Assembly: GCA_947494975.1 (NCBI GenBank)
Contig: CANLXA010000001.1
Coordinates: forward strand, 620,001-684,000
Direction: 5' to 3'
Length of the DNA stretch: 64,000 nucleotides
Source: an uncultured Roseicyclus sp.
GTDB lineage: Bacteria > Pseudomonadota > Alphaproteobacteria > Rhodobacterales > Rhodobacteraceae
A model generated the notes under the pieces. The model had not been told where the DNA came from and did no database searches. It saw only the letters and a list, made by a program, of their open reading frames with translations. Every line of letters begins with the position of its first letter. Position 1 is the stretch's first letter. This document shows positions 1 to 9,015 of this stretch, piece by piece. A program made the translations under genes and the position numbers.

Positions 1-637
1 AGGATAGAAATCCCGCGGACGCCGCCATTCGTCGTGTCGGTGAGATCGGTTTAATATGGCTCTCAGCGGCCTATTACACACATGCAGAGACAGGAAGCGT
101 GATACGGAGCATTAGCGGTACTGACATCGAACAGTTCTCGTTCACGATGTAAGGCATCCTCGAACGCAGCGAAATGTTTACGATCCTCCGCGCGATCAAC
201 GAGGAATAAGTTGGCACTCGTCACCGCTTTAGGACTGTCACACGCGACGCTCCCAAAGCGGTCACATGTTTACTCTGTACCAACGGCAGCAACGTCCGCT
301 GAGCGGACCACCAGACCGGCAAAGATGCTACAACCTGAACCTATAACTCCTTTCGGAAGGCTGCATCTTAGCGGAGCTTTTCTTGGTCGATATATACGAA
401 GGGGCAGAAGCCGCCCTTGCGATCCCGTATTCGGGGCTCATCGCATCGCGGCCTCAGGCACCGAGTACCGAACGGGCATGGATTGGTGCATATGCTGGCG
501 GACGTCATGACACACCAAAGGGTCAAACATCTGAAGAACAGCCATTTGTCCCACATCAATGGTGCGGGTGACAGGAAAGGCCTAGAACCCGCATCCCGGC
601 CTCAAGTAGCCCGAAGGGCGGTAGGCCAAGGATATGA
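1..637. other. gene-poor, lower-GC stretch next to tRNA-Leu
   Basis: I recognise no gene here. One frame is open from the window edge to a TAA at 150-152 (reading from base 3, 49 codons) and could be the tail of a gene lying outside the window, but nothing in it is diagnostic. The remaining short frames overlap one another in both directions and look non-coding. Base composition is visibly less GC-rich than the rest of the window. The stretch lies on the 3' side of a minus-strand tRNA-Leu, a common integration position, so it may be the edge of an old island; no integrase or repeated tRNA end is seen. Confidence 0.4.
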
Positions 638-724
638 TGGTGCGCTCGGCGAGACTCGAACTCGCACGGGAGTTACCCCACAGCGACCTCAACGCTGCGC
701 GTCTACCAATTCCGCCACGAGCGC
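638..724 (-). tRNA. tRNA-Leu (anticodon GAG)
   Basis: On the minus strand the sequence folds as a class II tRNA of 87 nt with an encoded CCA end (638-640). The acceptor stem pairs GCGCTCG (718-724) with CGAGCGC (642-648). The D arm carries GGTAGAC. The anticodon stem CAGCG/CGCTG encloses the loop TTGAGGT, giving anticodon GAG, which reads leucine CUC/CUU codons. A long variable arm and the T arm GCGAG-TTCGAGT-CTCGC complete it. The long variable arm is as expected for leucine. Confidence 0.96.
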
Positions 725-746
725 ACGTGATCAGGTAGTGGGGCGG

Positions 747-775
747 TCTCTAGCCGGTCGATTGCGGCTTGTGAA
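747..775 (-). promoter_or_regulatory. sigma70-like promoter of tRNA-Leu
   Basis: On the minus strand TTCACA (770-775) is followed by a 17-nt spacer and TAGAGA (747-752), placing a start site roughly 15 nt before the mature tRNA 5' end at 724. Spacing and position fit a stable-RNA promoter. It lies between the tRNA and the end of the next minus-strand gene. Confidence 0.5.
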
Positions 776-877
776 GGGGTTTGGTGAGGGTTGAGGCGAT
801 ATTTTCCGCTCGCATCCGACCCACGAAAAAGGCGGATCCCGCAGGACCCGCCGGAACTCGTTACTCAACTCGTTCGA

Positions 878-2509
878 TTAGCGCGACAACGGAACGATCG
901 TCACTTCTTCGGGATCCGCTTCGATATTCGGCTGGCTCGTCTGGAAGCTTGGCAAGACAGCATTGGGCTGAATGTTGATCGGCTCGGGGTTGACCGCGAC
1001 GGGGGCCGGGCGGACCGGTTGTGGCTGAAGCTGCGGCTGTGGCTGCGGGATGACCACGTTTTGCGGCGCGAACGTGGCCGCACCGGGGATCACCGGCACC
1101 GTTACGGCGGCGGGGACGGGCGTGGTTGGCTGTCCGCCGCCCAGGGTGATGGCAACGGCCTGCCGGATCAGCGGCAGACGACCGGCATCTGCCGGGCTGA
1201 ACACCGCAGGCGCACCGGCCTGGACCGCGGCGAGGCTGGCCTCGTACCACGCATGGGCGCGGTAATCGTCCTGCTCCACTCCAACGCCTTCGCGCAGGTG
1301 GTGGCCCAGAAGCTCACCATAGGCGGGCTCACCGGAGGCAACGAGCATCAGAGCGGAGCCAAGCGCCATCTCCATGTTGTCGTCGCCATATCCCACGCCG
1401 AGGCAGACCCGCGCGGTGCCTGCAAGTTCGGCCTGCGGGATACCGGTGGAATAGGCGAAGCCCTGGGCCGCGGCCACGGTCTGGCCCGGCACGGTCGTGC
1501 CGATCAAGGCGGTCTGGCTGGCCACTGCGTTGGAGAAGCTGATGCATTGCTCGTGGATCTGGGTATAGCTGAGGCCCGGGATCGCTTCGGTCAGGTCGTG
1601 GCCCTGGTTCACGGCGCTGGCCCGCGCGGTGCAGAACTGCTCGGACAGGGCAAAGGCCGGGTTCGTCAGGTTGCCGAGGGTCATCATTCCGCCATTGGCC
1701 TGGCCCTGAAGTGCGACGGCATCGCAGCGCGAGGACAGGATCGGCGACGTCCCGGAATTGGCGAAGAGGTTGGGCACAGCGCCACCGGGCGCCGCTGCCG
1801 TTGTGACCGGTGCACCGGTTCCGGGCGCGGGCACGACGGTGGTGGTGCCCGGGTTCACGACGATCGTGGTGTTGGAGCCAGGCTGGCCGTTATACCCTGC
1901 GGTTGCGGCCGGCGTGGTGCCGTTCAGAACACCGCGATAGGCCGCCAGAAGCGGTGTGCCGCTCAGGCCCGTCTGGCCCTGGCCGCCATTGGTGGCCCAG
2001 AGGTAGGCGCCGATCAGGTATTGCGCCTGCGGCTCGGGGAAGTTGTTGCCATCCACCGGATAGCCCAGCGCGGCCTGATAGCGCTGCACGGCGGCGCGGG
2101 TGGCCGGGCCGACCTGTCCGTCGACATAACCGGCATCGAACCCGAAATAGTTCAGCGCGGTCTGGACCTGACGGCCTGCCTCGGTGGCGGGGATCGCCGG
2201 GCGCACAACGCGGCGCGGCGGATTGTAGGGGGCGGGGCCGGCCTGCGGCGGCGGCGCCGGGCGGGCGCCGGGGGGCGGGGCGGGGCGATTGCCGTAGTTC
2301 GGATCATATTGCGGATGGCGCGGATCGTTGGGCTGAATGATCGTCGTGCGGGGCTGTTGCGATTGGGCAATGCCATAGCCGATCAATCCGCCCAGAAGGG
2401 CGCCGCCAATCACGTCACCGGCATCCTGGGCTTGGGCCGGGCTTACGGTAACGGGGCTCAGGGCGACGGCGGCGACCAATGATGTCGTGGCCAAATATTT
2501 GATAAACAT
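878..2509 (-). CDS. secreted peptidoglycan-binding-domain protein
   Basis: 543 residues. The ATG at 2509 is chosen because GGAG lies 9 nt upstream and the protein then begins with a clean signal peptide ending PAQAQ (about residue 28). A glycine-rich hydrophobic stretch follows (about 29-49, IGGALLGGLIG, glycine-zipper like), then a Pro-rich linker, then a PG_binding_1 type domain (about 108-160; GYVDGQVGPATRAAVQRYQ). The C-terminal half has three cysteines in a helical region and ends in a Pro/Gln-rich tail. Probable periplasmic or envelope role through cell-wall contact; no catalytic domain was recognised. The gene stands alone, with only the tRNA downstream. Confidence 0.8.
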   Translation of the reverse strand: MFIKYLATTSLVAAVALSPVTVSPAQAQDAGDVIGGALLGGLIGYGIAQSQQPRTTIIQPNDPRHPQYDPNYGNRPAPPPGARPAPPPQAGPAPYNPPRRVVRPAIPATEAGRQVQTALNYFGFDAGYVDGQVGPATRAAVQRYQAALGYPVDGNNFPEPQAQYLIGAYLWATNGGQGQTGLSGTPLLAAYRGVLNGTTPAATAGYNGQPGSNTTIVVNPGTTTVVPAPGTGAPVTTAAAPGGAVPNLFANSGTSPILSSRCDAVALQGQANGGMMTLGNLTNPAFALSEQFCTARASAVNQGHDLTEAIPGLSYTQIHEQCISFSNAVASQTALIGTTVPGQTVAAAQGFAYSTGIPQAELAGTARVCLGVGYGDDNMEMALGSALMLVASGEPAYGELLGHHLREGVGVEQDDYRAHAWYEASLAAVQAGAPAVFSPADAGRLPLIRQAVAITLGGGQPTTPVPAAVTVPVIPGAATFAPQNVVIPQPQPQLQPQPVRPAPVAVNPEPINIQPNAVLPSFQTSQPNIEADPEEVTIVPLSR

Positions 2510-2604
2510 TAAAAAAATCTCCGCAGACAAGAAGGGGTACTCTCTCTGCGACTCACCCTAGCAGAAGTTTTGCTTAATCCAGAGGCGGGATTCCCCTACC
2601 CCGT

Positions 2605-3099
2605 TCACAATATGGGCTTTTGCGCCCGCCGCCGGACCCAAAGAAGGGCCGCCAGAAGGCCGATCCCTCCGATCACCCAATAGGCGGCGGTTTCTGCCGG
2701 CCCGAAGATCAGCGCGTTCAACCGGCGCCCCGGCAGCAAGGTGAGCAGCCCGGCAAATGTCAGACCCTGCCAATAGAGGCTGCGCATGGTTGCCTGATGC
2801 TGCGCCACGCGCCGATGCAGGATCGCCCGCACCCCCCAGATCAGGTTCAGCAGGACCCAGATCGACAGCAGATGGATCACCCCGAAGCTGCCGATGATCG
2901 GCAATACAACCGCCGGGATGATCAGGCCCGACAGGGCCAGAACCGCCATCGCTGCAACCCAGAGGCGGCCGAACCAGCGGTGCCACCGGTGACGCCGCCG
3001 CCGGTAGATCGCCAAGGGCCCGATCGCCAGCGCCAGCAGACCGGCGCCGAGATGAACGAGGATCGCGGGTGGAGCGTTCAGAATGGCGTCAAATGTCAT
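2605..3099 (-). CDS. DUF2306-like inner-membrane protein
   Basis: 164 residues with about four membrane helices (near residues 10-28, 42-62, 66-88, 135-152) and positive loops such as YRRRRHRWHRW. The layout and the conserved H..G...R pattern resemble DUF2306 membrane proteins, whose function is unknown to me. The start at 3099 gives MTFDAIL and has AAGG 7 nt upstream. It is divergent from the LytTR regulator at 3204, with only about 100 bp between start codons, so the two probably share a control region. Confidence 0.7.
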   Translation of the reverse strand: MTFDAILNAPPAILVHLGAGLLALAIGPLAIYRRRRHRWHRWFGRLWVAAMAVLALSGLIIPAVVLPIIGSFGVIHLLSIWVLLNLIWGVRAILHRRVAQHQATMRSLYWQGLTFAGLLTLLPGRRLNALIFGPAETAAYWVIGGIGLLAALLWVRRRAQKPIL

Positions 3100-3203
3100 G
3101 GCGGGCCTTTCGCTGCAGCGTTGGGTTGAGATCACCCCGCCCCTCTGGCACGCTCTGCCGGACCCGGCGCAACCGCGCCTTCGTGACCGACCCGGAGCAC
3201 GTC

Positions 3204-3962
3204 GTGGCCCACCCGTCCCCGTCATCCGCGCTTCGTGAAGTGCGGGCCCATCTGGCGCAGCGCAACGTGGCTCTGGCGCTTCTGGGCATCGGCGTGTTGC
3301 TGGCGCTGGTCGGGCCCTTCGGCACGTCGCAGGATCTGGGCTGGCCGGGCCGCATCGCCTATTGGCTCCTTGTCCCGGCGGCGACCTATGCAATGGGTTA
3401 TCTGGTTCACGCCGTCCTGATCCCCCGCCTGTCCCCACCGCTGCACCGCCTTGCGGCGCAGGCCTGTGCCGGGATCGTCACGGGGCTTCTGGTGGCCGGG
3501 GGCATCCTCGGGCTCAACGGGGTCTTGTTCGGGGCGCGACCGGGCTGGGATGACGCCGCGCTGATCGTGGGGATGACGGTGCTGATCTCGCTGCTCCTGA
3601 CGCTCCTGCCCGGCGACACGCCGTCCGGGGAGAGCGGCCCGCCGCCGATCCTCGACCGTCTGCCGCTCGACAAACGCGGGCCGCTCGTCGCGCTGAGTGT
3701 GGAGGATCACTACGTCCGGGTCCGCACCACAAGGGGGGAGGAGATGATCCTGATGCGGCTCACCGATGCGATCCGCGAAACCGGCCCGGCGGCGGGCCTG
3801 CGCGTGCACCGCTCCCACTGGGTGGCACTCGATCAGGTCACGGCGGCCACGCGGAAGGGTGACGGCGCGCTCCTCAGCATGGCGCTGGGGGGTGACATCC
3901 CCGTCAGCCGGTCGCATATGCCACAGGTGAAGGAGGCCGGGCTTCTGCCCCGGCAAGGATGA
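3204..3962 (+). CDS. membrane-bound LytTR-family transcription regulator
   Basis: 252 residues from a GTG at 3204, chosen because GGAG lies 6 nt upstream; an in-frame GTG at 3183 is the alternative. The N-terminal half has four hydrophobic helices (near residues 22-130). The C-terminal part (about 160-245) is a LytTR DNA-binding domain, visible in [23 protein letters not shown] and VHRSHWVAL. Such membrane-tethered LytTR proteins act as one-component regulators, often of a neighbouring membrane gene; the divergent DUF2306 gene is the obvious candidate (inference). The stop is 4 nt before lipB. Confidence 0.82.
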   Translation: MAHPSPSSALREVRAHLAQRNVALALLGIGVLLALVGPFGTSQDLGWPGRIAYWLLVPAATYAMGYLVHAVLIPRLSPPLHRLAAQACAGIVTGLLVAGGILGLNGVLFGARPGWDDAALIVGMTVLISLLLTLLPGDTPSGESGPPPILDRLPLDKRGPLVALSVEDHYVRVRTTRGEEMILMRLTDAIRETGPAAGLRVHRSHWVALDQVTAATRKGDGALLSMALGGDIPVSRSHMPQVKEAGLLPRQG

Positions 3963-3966
3963 TCCG

Positions 3967-4617
3967 ATGGTCGAATGGCTGACATCCCGGGCGCCCGTAC
4001 CCTACGACACCGCCGTGGCCGAGATGGAGGCGCGCGCGGGCGCCATCGCGCGGGGCGAGGCCGGTGAGGCGATCTGGCTTCTGGAGCATCCGCCGCTCTA
4101 TACTGCTGGGACGTCGGCCAGGCGCGAAGACCTGAAGGATCCCGACCGCTTTCCGGTCCATGACACAAGGCGCGGCGGGCAATACACCTATCACGGCCCC
4201 GGCCAGCGCGTGGCCTATGTGATGCTCGATCTCAACACCCGCGGCCGCGACGTGCGCGCCTATGTTCAGAAGCTGGAGGCCTGGGTGATTGCGGCGCTGG
4301 ACGAGTTCAACGTGAAGGGTGAGATCCGCGAGGGCCGCGTTGGCGTCTGGGTGGCCCGGCCGGAAAAGGCCCCCCTGCCCGATGGCAGCCCCCGTGAAGA
4401 CAAGATTGCCGCCATCGGGGTACGCCTCCGCAAATGGGTGAGCTTTCACGGGATCTCCGTGAATGTGGAACCGGACCTGAGCCATTTCGACGGCATCGTG
4501 CCCTGCGGCATCGAAGGCCACGGCGTGACCAGCCTCGTCGATCTGGGGCTGCCGGTGACGCTGCCCGATATCGACGTGGCCCTAAAACGCAGCTTCGACG
4601 CCGTCTTCGCGCGGTAG
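3967..4617 (+). CDS. lipB: octanoyl-[acyl-carrier-protein]:protein octanoyltransferase LipB
   Basis: 216 residues, normal for the family. LipB moves octanoate from acyl carrier protein to the lipoyl domains of 2-oxoacid dehydrogenases and the glycine cleavage H protein, the first step of endogenous lipoate synthesis in the cytoplasm. Diagnostic segments are [11 protein letters not shown] (70-80), the substrate-binding KIAAIGVR with Lys146, and the catalytic cysteine in IVPCGI (Cys180). LipA is not in the window. It starts 4 nt after the LytTR gene and ends 5 nt before the ExoD-like gene. Confidence 0.97.
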   Translation: MVEWLTSRAPVPYDTAVAEMEARAGAIARGEAGEAIWLLEHPPLYTAGTSARREDLKDPDRFPVHDTRRGGQYTYHGPGQRVAYVMLDLNTRGRDVRAYVQKLEAWVIAALDEFNVKGEIREGRVGVWVARPEKAPLPDGSPREDKIAAIGVRLRKWVSFHGISVNVEPDLSHFDGIVPCGIEGHGVTSLVDLGLPVTLPDIDVALKRSFDAVFAR

Positions 4618-4622
4618 CCCCG

Positions 4623-5237
4623 ATGTCTGAGCCCGACACGCCGGACACGACCCCCCCCGCCGAACCCCGCGCCCTGACGGAGGTGGTCGACGAGATGGCC
4701 GCCACGGCTGAGGCCGGGTCTGCCGATGTCGACACGCTGGTGCGCGTGGCAGGCGGGCGGGGCGTGCTCCCGATCATGACATTCACGGCGCTCCTGATCG
4801 TCTCACCGCTCTCGGGCATTCCCTTCGTGTCGTCTATCTGCGGCACGATCATCGCGCTGTGCGCGTTGCAGGCGGCGATCGGGCGGCGGCAGCTCTGGCT
4901 GCCGGGTTTTCTGAAACGCCGCCAGATCAATCCGCGCCGTCTCGTGGCCGCGATGGCGCGAATCCGCCGCGTCGCGCGCTGGCTGGAGCGGCGCGCCACC
5001 CGGCGCCTCGGTTGGCTCAGCCTGCCCCCGGTATCACAGGTTTTCCTTGTCTTCGCCGCAAGTTACGGCGCGGTGATGCCGTTTCTCGAATTGGTGCCGA
5101 TGTCCTCATCGCTTTTGGCGCTGGCGGTTGTCCTGACCGGCCTTGGCCTGATGCTGCGCGATGGCGTCCTGCTCCTTATCTCGCTCCTCCCTCCGATCCT
5201 CGCCGCATTCTTCGTCTGGTCGATCTGGTTCAGCTAG
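4623..5237 (+). CDS. ExoD-family membrane protein
   Basis: 204 residues. The N-terminal 45 residues are polar and acidic; the rest contains about four membrane helices, with the ExoD signature area ILPIMTFT-like (VLPIMTFTALLIVSPLSGIPFVS) and the paired hydrophobic C-terminal helices. ExoD was named for an effect on exopolysaccharide in rhizobia; its biochemical function is unsettled. The ATG at 4623 lies 5 nt after the lipB stop, so co-transcription with lipB is likely, though the pairing has no evident functional meaning. Confidence 0.85.
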   Translation: MSEPDTPDTTPPAEPRALTEVVDEMAATAEAGSADVDTLVRVAGGRGVLPIMTFTALLIVSPLSGIPFVSSICGTIIALCALQAAIGRRQLWLPGFLKRRQINPRRLVAAMARIRRVARWLERRATRRLGWLSLPPVSQVFLVFAASYGAVMPFLELVPMSSSLLALAVVLTGLGLMLRDGVLLLISLLPPILAAFFVWSIWFS

Positions 5238-5529
5238 AGGACCGCCCTCACCCGCGCGCAGACCGCCCCCCCCCGCCCTGACAATCGTGCACGATACTGC
5301 ACCTCGCCCCACCGACACACAGCGCCCGGCCCCAACTGCGCCAAAATAACCCACCCCAACACCACGCGCGCGCGAGTTGTCGCGTTGATCCGCACCGACC
5401 GTCGCACTACACCGTCAGGAAGAATTCAGACCAGCCAGGTTGCCCGTGCCGGTAACCTGTCGCGCTGGAGGCGTGATATCGATCTTCCGCGCCACCGCCG
5501 CGCGAGCAAGACGCGAACAGGAGACGACC

Positions 5530-7431
5530 ATGGCAGACGCCACCCTTACGGGACACGATCACCACGATGATCGCGGGTTCTTCACCCGCTGGTTCATGTC
5601 CACGAACCACAAGGATATCGGCATCCTCTATCTGTTCACCGCAGGCCTCGTGGGCCTCGTGTCGGTGGCCTTCACCGTTTACATGCGGATGGAGCTGATG
5701 GAGCCCGGCGTCCAGTACATGTACGAGGCGTTTGCCGCCGGTCCCGATGGCATTCAGGGCATTTTCGCGCGTCTGGGCGAGGCTTTGGCCGCCGCGGGTG
5801 GCGGCACAAACGCCTTTGCCGATCAGTTATCCGGGCTTGAGGGGCAAATCCTTGCCGCCGTCGACGGCACCGGTGAGGCCGCGATGGTGTCGATCGAGGG
5901 TGGTCTGCGGGCCGATATGGTCGATCAGTTCGAGGCGATGATCGCATCGGCCAATCCCGCCGAAGCCCAGGCTTTGCTGGGTACGATGGATCAACTCGAC
6001 GGCAACCCCGACGGTCACACCTGGAACGTCTACATCACCGGCCACGGCGTCTTGATGATGTTCTTTGTCGTCATCCCCGCCCTTTTCGGCGGCTTCGGCA
6101 ACTACTTCATGCCGCTGATGATCGGCGCGCCTGACATGGCGTTTCCGCGCCTGAACAACCTCAGCTATTGGATGTATGTGGCGGGCACCACGCTGGCCTT
6201 CTGCTCCGTCTTCATCGATGGCGGGGCCGGTCCGGGCTGGACCTTCTATCCGCCGATTTCGGCCCAGGGGGTCGAAACCTCCCGTGCGGTGGACTTCGCG
6301 ATCTTCGCCGTCCACGTCTCGGGCGCGTCCTCGATCCTCGGCTCTATCAACTTCATCACGACATTCCTGAACATGCGCGCGCCGGGCATGACGCTGCACA
6401 AGGTGCCGCTGTTCGCCTGGTCGATCTTCGTGACCGCATGGCTGCTGCTGCTGTCGCTGCCGGTTCTGGCGGGCGCCATCACCATGCTGCTGACCGACCG
6501 GAATTTCGGGACAACCTTCTTCGATCCCGCCGGGGGCGGGGACCCGATCCTGTTCCAGCACATCTTCTGGTTCTTCGGTCACCCTGAGGTCTACATCGTG
6601 ATCCTGCCGGCCTTCGGCGTGATCTCCCACGTGGTATCGACCTTCTCCAAGAAGCCGATCTTCGGGTATCTGCCGATGGTCTACGCGCTGGTGGCCATCG
6701 GGGGTCTGGGCTTCGTGGTCTGGGCGCACCACATGTACACGGTGGGTATGACGTTGACGCAGCAGGCCTACTTCATGGTGGCCACGATGGTGATCGCGGT
6801 GCCCACGGGCATCAAGATCTTCTCGTGGATCGCAACGATGTGGATGGGTTCGATCAGCTTCAAGACACCGATGATGTTCGCGCTTGGCTTCATCTTCCTC
6901 TTCACGCTCGGCGGCACGACGGGCATCATTCTGTCCCAGGCTGGTGTGGACCGCGCCTATCATGACACCTACTACGTCGTGGCGCATTTCCACTACGTGA
7001 TGAGCCTGGGCGCCGTCTTCGGTATCTTCGCGGCCGTCTACTACTGGCTGGCCAAGATGTCCGGGCGGCAATACCCCGAATGGGCCGGTCAGGTGCATTT
7101 CTGGGTGTTCTTCATCGGCGCAAACCTGACGTTCTTCCCCCAGCACTTCCTGGGCCGTCAGGGCATGCCGCGCCGCTACATCGACTACCCGGAGGCGTTT
7201 GCGCTCTGGAACTATGTCTCCTCGATTGGCGCGTTCATCTCGTTTGCCTCGTTCATCTTCTTCATCGGCATCGTGTTCTACACGCTGGCCGCAGGCCGCC
7301 GTGTGACCGAGCCCGCCTATTGGGGCGAGCATGCCGACACGCTGGAATGGACCCTGCCCAACCCACCGCCGGAGCACACCTTCGAGGAGCTTCCGACGCG
7401 CGAGATGTGGGACAAGCAACCGCATCACTAA
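5530..7431 (+). CDS. ctaD: cytochrome c oxidase subunit I (aa3 type) with extended loop
   Basis: 633 residues from the ATG at 5530 (CAGGAG upstream); aa3 subunit I is usually about 555. It holds heme a, heme a3 and CuB and reduces O2 while pumping protons. Visible landmarks: heme a ligand His172 in [11 protein letters not shown]-channel segment [14 protein letters not shown], CuB and cross-link segment [22 protein letters not shown]-channel region, [12 protein letters not shown], and the conserved end [19 protein letters not shown]. The extra length lies between helices I and II (about residues 65-160), an Ala/Gly/acidic segment about 75 residues longer than I recall for Paracoccus. The 292 bp upstream contain no gene. 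Confidence 0.96.
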   Translation: MADATLTGHDHHDDRGFFTRWFMSTNHKDIGILYLFTAGLVGLVSVAFTVYMRMELMEPGVQYMYEAFAAGPDGIQGIFARLGEALAAAGGGTNAFADQLSGLEGQILAAVDGTGEAAMVSIEGGLRADMVDQFEAMIASANPAEAQALLGTMDQLDGNPDGHTWNVYITGHGVLMMFFVVIPALFGGFGNYFMPLMIGAPDMAFPRLNNLSYWMYVAGTTLAFCSVFIDGGAGPGWTFYPPISAQGVETSRAVDFAIFAVHVSGASSILGSINFITTFLNMRAPGMTLHKVPLFAWSIFVTAWLLLLSLPVLAGAITMLLTDRNFGTTFFDPAGGGDPILFQHIFWFFGHPEVYIVILPAFGVISHVVSTFSKKPIFGYLPMVYALVAIGGLGFVVWAHHMYTVGMTLTQQAYFMVATMVIAVPTGIKIFSWIATMWMGSISFKTPMMFALGFIFLFTLGGTTGIILSQAGVDRAYHDTYYVVAHFHYVMSLGAVFGIFAAVYYWLAKMSGRQYPEWAGQVHFWVFFIGANLTFFPQHFLGRQGMPRRYIDYPEAFALWNYVSSIGAFISFASFIFFIGIVFYTLAAGRRVTEPAYWGEHADTLEWTLPNPPPEHTFEELPTREMWDKQPHH

Positions 7432-7437
7432 GCACCG

Positions 7438-7908
7438 ATGCGCTGGTACGAGATATTTTCAATCGTAACGCTAGGCGCCCTCATCTTGGGCGCCTTCGTT
7501 GTTTTGGTGGGGAGTGTGGCAGACGGGGGGTTCTTCGTGGGTCTGATCTTGGGCCTCTGGGTTGTGCTGACGGTCTTCATGCTCCCGACGGTGGTTTTCG
7601 GTCTTACACAATTGCTCTATTTTTTCATCTTTCGGCCAACCAACAGTTGGATCCGAGCAAGCGGCGCCTCGCTTTCGTTTCTGCTCTTTGTTTGCGTACT
7701 GATCACGTCTCTGCACGCGGCGCTACCAAACATTCGGCTACCTATTCTGGGATACGTGCGTCCGGATGATGACCCTGATCTATACGCCCGGCTAACCGAA
7801 ATTTCAGACTACGCGGAGTCGCTGGCCTTTCTGTGCGTCCCATTTCTTATCGGACTGTTTTCGGTCGCCCTTTATCTGCAAAATGAGAACAAAAAGCGGA
7901 AGCGTTAA
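7438..7908 (+). CDS. four-helix membrane protein of unknown function
   Basis: 156 residues, starting 6 nt after the ctaD stop. Four hydrophobic segments are evident (near 8-28, 32-60, 78-95, 128-148) and the protein ends in a basic tail (NENKKRKR). I recognise no family. Base composition is visibly lower in GC than ctaD, which suggests a recently acquired or weakly constrained gene. Its position behind ctaD could mean co-transcription, but no oxidase-assembly motif (Cys pair, His cluster) is present, so a role in the oxidase should not be assumed. Confidence 0.6.
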   Translation: MRWYEIFSIVTLGALILGAFVVLVGSVADGGFFVGLILGLWVVLTVFMLPTVVFGLTQLLYFFIFRPTNSWIRASGASLSFLLFVCVLITSLHAALPNIRLPILGYVRPDDDPDLYARLTEISDYAESLAFLCVPFLIGLFSVALYLQNENKKRKR

Positions 7909-8131
7909 GGGCTGCGTCGCAGCGCTCACAGCAGCCAACACAAACGCTTGACTTCGTGCCAGCCCAACGCCCTGACATAGTCTCTGTCGTCTGGCTCGCC
8001 CTGCGTCCGCAATCAAAGTGATTTCTAAGCTCAACTTGTCCCTCAGCGCGCTGACGAAAAATTGCAAAACCCGCCCACCCGCGACCGTTTTGCCGCTTGT
8101 CACGCGCGCCCAGTGCCACACAATACAGGCC

Positions 8132-8641
8132 ATGCCCATTGAGCCCGCCACGCCTGACCCCACCCCCAAAGGCCCCCCGCGCCTGCACCTTGTGCTGACC
8201 CCGTACAAGTCCCTCACGCCAGAGGGGTTCGTCTGGTTCATCGGCGCCACGGCCGCGCTGATCTCGGTGCCCTTGTTCTCGATTCTTGGCACATCCGTCT
8301 TCTGGGCGCTTCTGCCGTTCCTGATCGCCGCGATCTGGGGCGTCTGGTCGGCGCTGAAACGGTCTTGGCGCGACATGGACCTCTACGAGGAAGTCACCGT
8401 CTGGGATGACCTGATCCGCATTGAGCGGCACGAACCCAAGCGCGACGTGAAGGATTGGGAGGCGAACCCCTATTGGGTGCGTGCGACGTTGCACGCCAAG
8501 GGAGGCCCGGTGCCGAATTACCTGACCCTCAAGGGCGGCGCGCGCGAGGTGGAATTGGGCGCATTCCTGACCCCGCTTGAACGGGTGGAGTTGAAGGAAA
8601 TCCTCGAACGCAGCCTCGGATCCGCAACGCCCGTCACCTGA
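8132..8641 (+). CDS. DUF2244 membrane protein
   Basis: 169 residues. The internal ATG at 8132 is preferred over an upstream one at 8018 because the upstream stretch is not protein-like. Two membrane helices (about 33-52 and 55-75) follow a Pro-rich N-terminus, and the soluble C-terminal half has the DUF2244 pattern (LYEEVTVWDDLIRIER, WVRATLH, LTLKGGAREVELG, FLTPLERVEL). The family is common in alphaproteobacteria and often lies near respiratory genes; its function is unknown to me. Its upstream 220 bp carry no recognisable gene. Confidence 0.8.
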   Translation: MPIEPATPDPTPKGPPRLHLVLTPYKSLTPEGFVWFIGATAALISVPLFSILGTSVFWALLPFLIAAIWGVWSALKRSWRDMDLYEEVTVWDDLIRIERHEPKRDVKDWEANPYWVRATLHAKGGPVPNYLTLKGGAREVELGAFLTPLERVELKEILERSLGSATPVT

Positions 8642-9015
8642 CCCGTCGGGCAAATTTTTCCCGATCCGCTAATCCATTATTAACCCAACCGGCGGATAAA
8701 GCCCTTGGTCGACCAGGCAGGTCCCGGGGTAAAGCCCGCATCTGCCATCCAGGATCTTTGAGCGTTTGCACCCGATCCGCGCCCCCAAAGGCCAAGATCG
8801 GGTTGGACATTCCCTCGCGCATTCTGTGCCATCGGGGTCGTTGACACCGACCTCTTGCAAACCGGTCCGCCCCTGGCGGCGCCGCCTCTTTTACAGAGAA
8901 ACCCACGCCGATTCCTGCAAATCGGCGGGATTTCGAAAAATCGGTGCGCCAGCCGCGCACCCATGCAATAAGCTGCTTCCCAACCGATGTGGACGTCTAC
9001 AAGGGGAAGGCCGCG
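8642..9015. other. 374-bp control region upstream of the AraC-type gene
   Basis: No gene. It holds a 38-bp operator-like element (8907-8944), a weaker related half-site near 8846-8868 (CCGACCTCTTGCAAACCGG), an inverted repeat CCCGATC...GATCGGG (8769-8801), and a CtrA-like CTAA-N7-TTAA at 8669-8683. A TTGACA at 8841 has no convincing -10 partner. Confidence 0.5.
8907..8944 (+). promoter_or_regulatory. operator-like element, copy A
   Basis: Reads GCCGATTCC-TGCAAATC then, after an 8-nt variable part, GATTT...AAATCGG. It matches the element at 10068-10105 over 38 bp with the same distance between the GCAAATC and AAATCGG blocks. It ends 71 bp before the AraC-type gene start. Two copies framing a regulator gene and preceding both it and its neighbour are the expected arrangement for binding sites of that regulator (inference). 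Confidence 0.55.

Noticed and set aside
791-2482. A long 563-codon open frame on the plus strand
   Set aside because: It lies opposite the minus-strand gene that has a signal peptide, a strong RBS and a PG-binding domain; the plus frame is Arg/His/Gly-rich with no domain.
5827-7428. A 533-codon minus frame opposite ctaD
   Set aside because: Antisense to a canonical cytochrome oxidase; residues are His/Arg/Asp-rich as expected for a shadow frame in GC-rich DNA.
8841-8870. Promoter beginning with TTGACA before the AraC-type gene
   Set aside because: No -10-like hexamer at 16-18 bp; the stretch instead looks like a weak operator half-site.
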